A stretch of 64,000 nucleotides of DNA from Roseburia hominis (GTDB lineage: Bacteria; Bacillota; Clostridia; Lachnospirales; Lachnospiraceae), in contig NZ_JADYUI010000009.1 of the NCBI RefSeq assembly GCF_021531695.1, positions 40,916 to 104,915 on the forward strand. Reading direction: 5' to 3'. A program made the position numbers and the translations under genes. Below the pieces are notes generated by a model, which was given only the letters and a program-made list of their open reading frames with translations, searched no databases and was not told the origin of the DNA. Positions 59,583 through 64,000 of this stretch are shown one piece after another (the first letter of the stretch is position 1; every line of letters begins with the position of its first letter).

Positions 59583-59740
59583 GTTGCTGTGAGATGACGC
59601 AACCTACCATCGAAGAGGATGGTTACAAGCCTACCTAGTTTAAGGCACATAATATTAACTTCCTTTTTTATCAGTGAGGATGCTGATTACTTACATATGA
59701 ACGGAATAACAGGCATAGTGTCAGAAATGGCATTATGCCT
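59583..59740 (+). ncRNA. Chain of four hairpins upstream of the 59769 gene (RNA candidate)
   Basis: Stems GTTGC/GCAAC (59583-59603), ACCATC-gaagag-GATGGT (59606-59623, perfect), ATCAG/CTGAT (59670-59687) and AGGCATA/TATGCCT (59711-59740, perfect 7 bp). No ORF in 59532-59768. Could be a structured leader or an independent RNA. Confidence 0.42.
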
Positions 59741-59768
59741 AAATTAAAATAAAAGAAAGGTAGATAGA

Positions 59769-60098
59769 ATGAAGGATTTAGTTTTGTATGGTAACTATTA
59801 TAAGGTATTCAAAGGTAATGGCGGTATTCCTGAAAAAATAACTGTTATTGCAATGAATGGAGATAATATCACTTTTGTAAAAGGTCATTATAACAGAGAT
59901 ATTTTTGCTGAAAGAGGAAACACCATAGATGAAGCAATTAAGAATATGTGTCTTGTAAAAAATGTTTGCAAGGCAGACAAGATTTTAACAACGATTACCC
60001 CAAAACAGGAACAAAGTATTGAAGCGGAAGAAAGAAAAATTCAAACAATGAATAATAAAGCAGATAAAGCATTGGAAGAATTTAAGAATGGATTTTAG
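59769..60098 (+). CDS. Hypothetical protein
   Basis: 109 residues, RBS GAAAGGTAG. KITVIAMNGDNITFVKGHYNRDIFAERG is a beta-rich half; the C-terminus is a charged helix. It overlaps the next gene's ATG by 11 bp. Confidence 0.6.
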   Translation: MKDLVLYGNYYKVFKGNGGIPEKITVIAMNGDNITFVKGHYNRDIFAERGNTIDEAIKNMCLVKNVCKADKILTTITPKQEQSIEAEERKIQTMNNKADKALEEFKNGF

Positions 60099-61650
60099 GA
60101 TTGGAGGAATTATTATTACGAGAGAAAAAATAACACAGAATAGACTTAGTTCTATATTGCAGAAACAGCTTTACAAGATGGCGGACAATGAAAATACAAA
60201 TGAATATGAATCATTGGAATTAAAATGGACATTACCAATTAATAGCACAGAAGGCATGATATCTGTATTACAAAATATAGTGTTTCTGTTGGGATATGTG
60301 CAGAAACATAAATGCAACAGAGATTATATAGACAAAATTATTGAAAATGATTTACAACCTGTTATTAGTGGATTAAAGGACGAATTTGATTTTATGTTTG
60401 CCTGTATAATCATAGCTGTATGTGGAATGACAGAAAACTTTTGTGACAAAGAAACATTGATGGAGTTAGCAAGAAATGTTATGGGACAATTCCTTAACGC
60501 ATTGGAAGTATGTGTGAAAGAATTTTATGATTTAGAAGAACATTGCACAAATAAAAGTGCATATACACATAGTGTTGATACTAGCGGATTTGCAGTTGGA
60601 ATGGTAATTAAAAATTATAAAGAATTATGTAATCTTCTTGGACAAGAAGTAAAAAGCGGAAAATCAAAAAAATTACAGTTAGAAGATTTTAAGCGTTACT
60701 TTGATTGGGAAAAATCTGGACAGAAATTTATTATTACAGATATATATGATACTCCTCTGACAAAAGAGGATAGAAGGAAATTAGGGAATAATTCTATTTA
60801 TGTAAAATACATAGAATTGATTTTGTTACAGTATCTATCAAAGCAAGAAGGATATACAAAAACTTTCACTAAAAGGAACTGGTGGGAGTTATTAGGTATG
60901 GTAAACAGAAAATATAACAAAATTTCAAAAAAACAATTAGAGAATATTGACTATACAATTACTTCATACCAAATTAACCATTTCTACCAAAGATGTAATA
61001 AAAAATTGGAACAAATTTTGTTTTCCGCATTAAATAACTTGAAAAACAGAAAATTAATCATTTGGGAAATGCAAACGGTAGTTGTGGCAATCAATGAAAA
61101 TGGGAAAGAAGTTTATTTTTTGGCTGATGATGAAGATAAAAAGAAGATATTACAGGTTGAAAGATATGTCCTAAAAAATGTGATGGGTTATGAAAAAATG
61201 ATTCAGGTATTTTGTCGATTTAGGCAAAATGAATATTATCAGCAAGTAAATGAGAAATTAAATGAATTATATGGATGGGATCATTACTTTAAGCAAATAA
61301 AATTGATATATACACCAGAAGATGTACTGGAAGCAATTCAACAGTCAGAAATAGATTTGCAAAAAGAAATTTTGAACGAAAAAATAATAAATGTTCTTAA
61401 TGAGAATGCAAAAGAAAAATATGATACTGAAATCAAAAAATGGGAAGAAACTTGTAGAAATCTAATATGGGGTGATTACAAACATGATACTAAATCTGGT
61501 ACATGGAAAATCCCTGATACATATTTAGAAGCACAACGTATTCTTACAGATGAACTGATAAATATTGGTCATAAGAAAAACAGAATATCATTGGAGCAGT
61601 TTGAAGAGGAAGAAGAATTAAATCAATTATTTACATCGTTTATGTGCTGA
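60088..61650 (+). CDS. Large hypothetical protein, possible replication initiator
   Basis: 520 residues from ATG 60088, which has a weak RBS. A good GGAGG at 60102 would suit an ATT near 60115, so the start is uncertain. The middle has winged-helix-like tracts (TFTKRNWWELLGMVNRKYNKISKKQLENIDYTITSYQINHFYQRCNKKLEQILFSALNNLKNRKLIIWE) seen in some plasmid Rep proteins. It is the largest element gene in view and sits near tubRZ and a ParB-domain gene. The Rep assignment is inference only. Confidence 0.5.
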   Translation: MDFRIGGIIITREKITQNRLSSILQKQLYKMADNENTNEYESLELKWTLPINSTEGMISVLQNIVFLLGYVQKHKCNRDYIDKIIENDLQPVISGLKDEFDFMFACIIIAVCGMTENFCDKETLMELARNVMGQFLNALEVCVKEFYDLEEHCTNKSAYTHSVDTSGFAVGMVIKNYKELCNLLGQEVKSGKSKKLQLEDFKRYFDWEKSGQKFIITDIYDTPLTKEDRRKLGNNSIYVKYIELILLQYLSKQEGYTKTFTKRNWWELLGMVNRKYNKISKKQLENIDYTITSYQINHFYQRCNKKLEQILFSALNNLKNRKLIIWEMQTVVVAINENGKEVYFLADDEDKKKILQVERYVLKNVMGYEKMIQVFCRFRQNEYYQQVNEKLNELYGWDHYFKQIKLIYTPEDVLEAIQQSEIDLQKEILNEKIINVLNENAKEKYDTEIKKWEETCRNLIWGDYKHDTKSGTWKIPDTYLEAQRILTDELINIGHKKNRISLEQFEEEEELNQLFTSFMC

Positions 61651-61659
61651 TGAAAAAAG

Positions 61660-61725
61660 TTGGCACTTTATAATGGGTAAAATAAACAATACTCTATATA
61701 TCCCTTTTTAAAGTGCCAATTTTTA
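61660..61725 (+). terminator. Intrinsic terminator
   Basis: TTGGCACTTTA pairs with TAAAGTGCCAA across a 40-nt loop, followed by TTTTT. Confidence 0.8.
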
Positions 61726-61830
61726 AAAATTGATAAAAATAGATTCATGTATTATTTTTGTGTAACCCCCTTGTGGGGTGGAACAAAAATATTTGCGTAT
61801 GCGCTCACTAAAACAAAGAGGTAAAAGATT

Positions 61831-62175
61831 ATGGACAAAAGTTACAGATTAAAGATGGAAGAGAAACTTCATAACAATACATTGGCAGTTGAATATGTAA
61901 TTAATTGTATTGCTAAGTTTGAGGATAAAATAAATCAATTAGCATATAAAGAAAAGCAGTACAGAAATGTTGGATATAACAATTTCAAGTTAGAACTGGA
62001 TGAATTGATTGCCTATAGAAAACCATTCGTAGATTTTCTAATGAGAGATTGTCATATGTCACTTGATGATATCAAAGAATCGGTTGCAAATGTAAAAGAG
62101 AAGAATATACCAACTAAGAAGGTATGTAATCAGATAAGAGAGATTATTGTTTCAAATTCTTATTGGATTGAATGA
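61831..62175 (+). CDS. Hypothetical helical protein
   Basis: 114 residues, RBS AAGAGGT. Almost all helical: MEEKLHNNTLAVEYVINCIAKFEDKINQLAYKEKQYR. No family recognised. Confidence 0.6.
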   Translation: MDKSYRLKMEEKLHNNTLAVEYVINCIAKFEDKINQLAYKEKQYRNVGYNNFKLELDELIAYRKPFVDFLMRDCHMSLDDIKESVANVKEKNIPTKKVCNQIREIIVSNSYWIE

Positions 62176-62197
62176 TATAATGGGTGCTTTGCACAAC

Positions 62198-62234
62198 AGT
62201 ATTTGTTCCGGCTCTGCCTACACAAATACTTTAT
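62198..62234 (+). terminator. Terminator candidate
   Basis: AGTATTTGT pairs perfectly with ACAAATACT around a 15-nt loop, then TTATT. Confidence 0.6.
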
Positions 62235-62414
62235 TGGATTGATTTAGTGATTAATTTGGAATTGGAGCAGATTAGTTGTTATATTCGTGCGTAAACTTAA
62301 TAAGTTCAAAATATGAATCACATTGATTTTTCTTATCTCAAAAAAGAGAGTATAATCGTCTGCCCTAATCGGGCATCCGATGATAAGCACTCCCTATTTT
62401 GAGGAAAAATATAT

Positions 62415-62744
62415 ATGATTACAACAAAAACAGTATATAGAGTGCCAAATTTATTTGAAAAAAGTCATTGCTTTTTATCTGATTTATTATGTGGTCTTTG
62501 GTGTACTAATACATTGACTATGGAAGATATTAAGCAGATGGACTTTTATAAAGAAACGCAATATAACGATCAATGTAAGGATATTAGCGGAAAACTTATT
62601 GATAACAGCTTAAAGGATTGCTTGTTTTTTACATTTCTGGACAAGATTCATTATGGTGATGATTTTGAAAGCAAATATATTGAGATTACATTTGATGAAC
62701 TAATCGCAGAATGTAAAAAAGTTGAAATAATTACTTTCGAATAG
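62415..62744 (+). CDS. Hypothetical protein
   Basis: 109 residues, RBS TTTGAGG. VYRVPNLFEKSHCFLSDLLCGLWCTNTLTMEDIKQM, then an acidic C-terminus. Unknown. A hairpin TGCCC/GGGCA and TATAAT lie in its leader (around 62350-62380). Confidence 0.6.
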   Translation: MITTKTVYRVPNLFEKSHCFLSDLLCGLWCTNTLTMEDIKQMDFYKETQYNDQCKDISGKLIDNSLKDCLFFTFLDKIHYGDDFESKYIEITFDELIAECKKVEIITFE

Positions 62745-62805
62745 AGAATTATTTTATATGGTCTTGTCAGTCTGACAGATAAAGAGAATTACAAGCGGTG
62801 CTTAT

Positions 62806-62819
62806 CTCTACCGGTAGAG
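62806..62819 (+). promoter_or_regulatory. Palindrome directly before the ParB-domain gene
   Basis: CTCTACCGGTAGAG is a perfect 14-bp palindrome that ends 1 nt before AAGGAG. A second one, TGTCAG-t-CTGACA, lies at 62765-62777. They may be protein-binding sites or an mRNA hairpin beside the RBS. Confidence 0.45.
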
Positions 62820-62834
62820 GAAGGAGAATTATAG

Positions 62835-64000
62835 ATGTTAAAATTAGATGATTTGGTTGTAGATAAAGAATTTGATGAATTATTACCTGTTCTTACACTT
62901 GAAGAATTTGAACGATTAGAACAGAGTATTTTGAAAAATGGTATGCTCGACCCTATTAAGGTATGGGAAGAACCTGGTACAGGAAGGTACATAATTATTG
63001 ATGGACATAATAGGTGTAGAATTTTAAAGAAACATAATATCGGTTTGAAGTATTGGGAAGATTATAAAATCATGTATGCGGATGAATTACCAGATAGAGA
63101 TGCTGTTAAGCAATGGATGTTGGAGCAACAGTTAGGACGCAGAAATCTTTCTGATACAGAACGATATGAGATCGTGCAGAAATTTAAGAGTGTATTTGAA
63201 AAGAAAGCAAAAGAAAATCAATCATCTGGTGGAAAAGGTTTGACAAATTTGTCAAAAGTTAATACTAGAAAAGAGATGGCAAAGGCGGTAGGTGTTTCAG
63301 AAGGTACATATCAGAAGATAGACAAGGTTATGCAATCTGATAATGAGGAATTAAAACAGCAATTACGTGACAAGAAAGTGTCTGTTGATAGGGCTTATAA
63401 GGAAGTTAAGAATACGAATCAAGCGAAGCCAATTACACCAGAAAAGCAGATTGATAAGCTGGATAAGCGAATAAATGAAATAGATAAATCTATTGAATCT
63501 TTGCAGACTGAAAAGAAAGAAATTATGCAAAAGCGCAGTTCTATATTTGAAGGATTGGAGATTAAGTGTCCAGTAAAATATAGATGGGTAAATAATGAGG
63601 GTACAAGTCCGTGGAGTTGGGAATGTCAAATTTATATTGAAAACAACGGACAAGAGGATGTTTTTGGAAATTATTCTACATTTCACAATGAATTCCCGTC
63701 AACTTATTATAAAAAAAGAAAAATGTTTGACACGGATAAAATACCAGAAAAATACAGAGATGATTTTCGCATGGTATGGAAACAAGCACATGATGAACAA
63801 GTAAAACTTCAAGAAGATGATGATTTACAAACTCAACAAGCATTTAATGATTTCGAACAAAAGATTGCATCACTAAGTTCCATCCCAAATGATGAAGAAA
63901 AGGTTGTATTGAAAAAGTTTTATCGTGTGTTTGTTGTAAAATATAATTACCGAAAGTTGCAAATGAGAATTGGAGAATGTTGCATCTCCAAATTGGAGAA
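62835..64000 (+). CDS. ParB/Spo0J-domain DNA-binding protein (3' end outside window)
   Basis: Frame open for 388 codons to the edge. The N-terminal ParB/Srx-like domain reads KLDDLVVDKEFDELLPVLTLEEFERLEQSILKNGMLDPIKVWEE, with RYIIIDGHNRCRILKKHNI as the arginine-rich CTP/nuclease motif (GHNR for the usual G-x-R-R). A central HTH has RKEMAKAVGVSEGTYQKIDKVM. A long coiled coil follows (residues of about 205-235). ParB-like proteins act in partition or as plasmid regulators; no ParA gene is in view. RBS AAGGAAGGAG. Confidence 0.85.
   Translation, partial: MLKLDDLVVDKEFDELLPVLTLEEFERLEQSILKNGMLDPIKVWEEPGTGRYIIIDGHNRCRILKKHNIGLKYWEDYKIMYADELPDRDAVKQWMLEQQLGRRNLSDTERYEIVQKFKSVFEKKAKENQSSGGKGLTNLSKVNTRKEMAKAVGVSEGTYQKIDKVMQSDNEELKQQLRDKKVSVDRAYKEVKNTNQAKPITPEKQIDKLDKRINEIDKSIESLQTEKKEIMQKRSSIFEGLEIKCPVKYRWVNNEGTSPWSWECQIYIENNGQEDVFGNYSTFHNEFPSTYYKKRKMFDTDKIPEKYRDDFRMVWKQAHDEQVKLQEDDDLQTQQAFNDFEQKIASLSSIPNDEEKVVLKKFYRVFVVKYNYRKLQMRIGECCISKLE

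Overview
The window is AT-rich, with AGGAGG-type ribosome-binding sites, sigma-A-type promoters at 16-18 bp spacing and many intrinsic terminators. Gene content is that of a gut Clostridia-type Firmicute, most likely Lachnospiraceae: MCRA-type oleate hydratase, a LytTR/GHKL two-component pair, wall-repeat surface proteins, a membrane MurF-like ligase, and Clostridia-style mobile genes. I could not run any search, so this placement comes from recognised families only.

Region 1 (1 to about 35,260) looks chromosomal. It holds the 3' end of metE, small unknown genes, a metallophosphoesterase, an XRE regulator facing a Sel1 lipoprotein plus CAP-domain surface protein operon, hipBA, an alpha/beta hydrolase - MurF-like - Ddl cluster, two c-di-GMP EAL proteins with degenerate GGDEF domains, an M20 amidohydrolase with a TetR regulator, and oleate hydratase. 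Next come a LytTR response regulator and AgrC-like kinase with a surface protein that carries the same promoter-proximal repeats, a sulfate ABC transporter, a nucleosidase - SPL-like radical SAM - SDR cluster, a TetR/MFS/ABC export locus, and a yefM-yoeB toxin-antitoxin pair. The ABC locus is split by a long palindromic element and its ATPase gene is frameshifted.

Region 2 (about 35,260 to 64,000, still open at the right edge) looks like a mobile element, probably an integrated plasmid-like or phage-like element. It carries two HU-like proteins, two cold-shock-like proteins, a NUMOD4/HNH/AP2-type protein, two sigma-like proteins, an HNH nuclease, a Xer-type recombinase beside a dif-like inverted repeat, a TubR/TubZ-type pair, a ParB-domain protein, a J-domain protein and many small Cys-rich zinc-ribbon-like proteins. 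Two surface proteins (an MBL-fold hydrolase and a BspA/DUF285 repeat protein) sit inside it and share a roughly 190-residue repeat module with two surface proteins of region 1.

The most interesting layer is non-coding. (i) A candidate small RNA near 52,840-52,938 exposes 16 nt perfectly complementary to a motif just upstream of the ribosome-binding sites of three element genes at 44.9-45.6 kb. (ii) Two of those genes are transcribed from divergent, near-identical promoters whose spacers hold the same ACCCTA...TAGG operator. (iii) A compact type I toxin-antitoxin locus (29-residue membrane toxin, antisense RNA) lies at 48.7-49.0 kb. (iv) Two chains of hairpins precede element genes at 38.1 and 59.8 kb. 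(v) Tandem TTTTCTGCAA repeats exactly 20 bp apart sit at the same distance from the -35 box of both the LytTR operon and a surface-protein gene, predicting a direct regulon. No rRNA, complete tRNA or CRISPR array is present.
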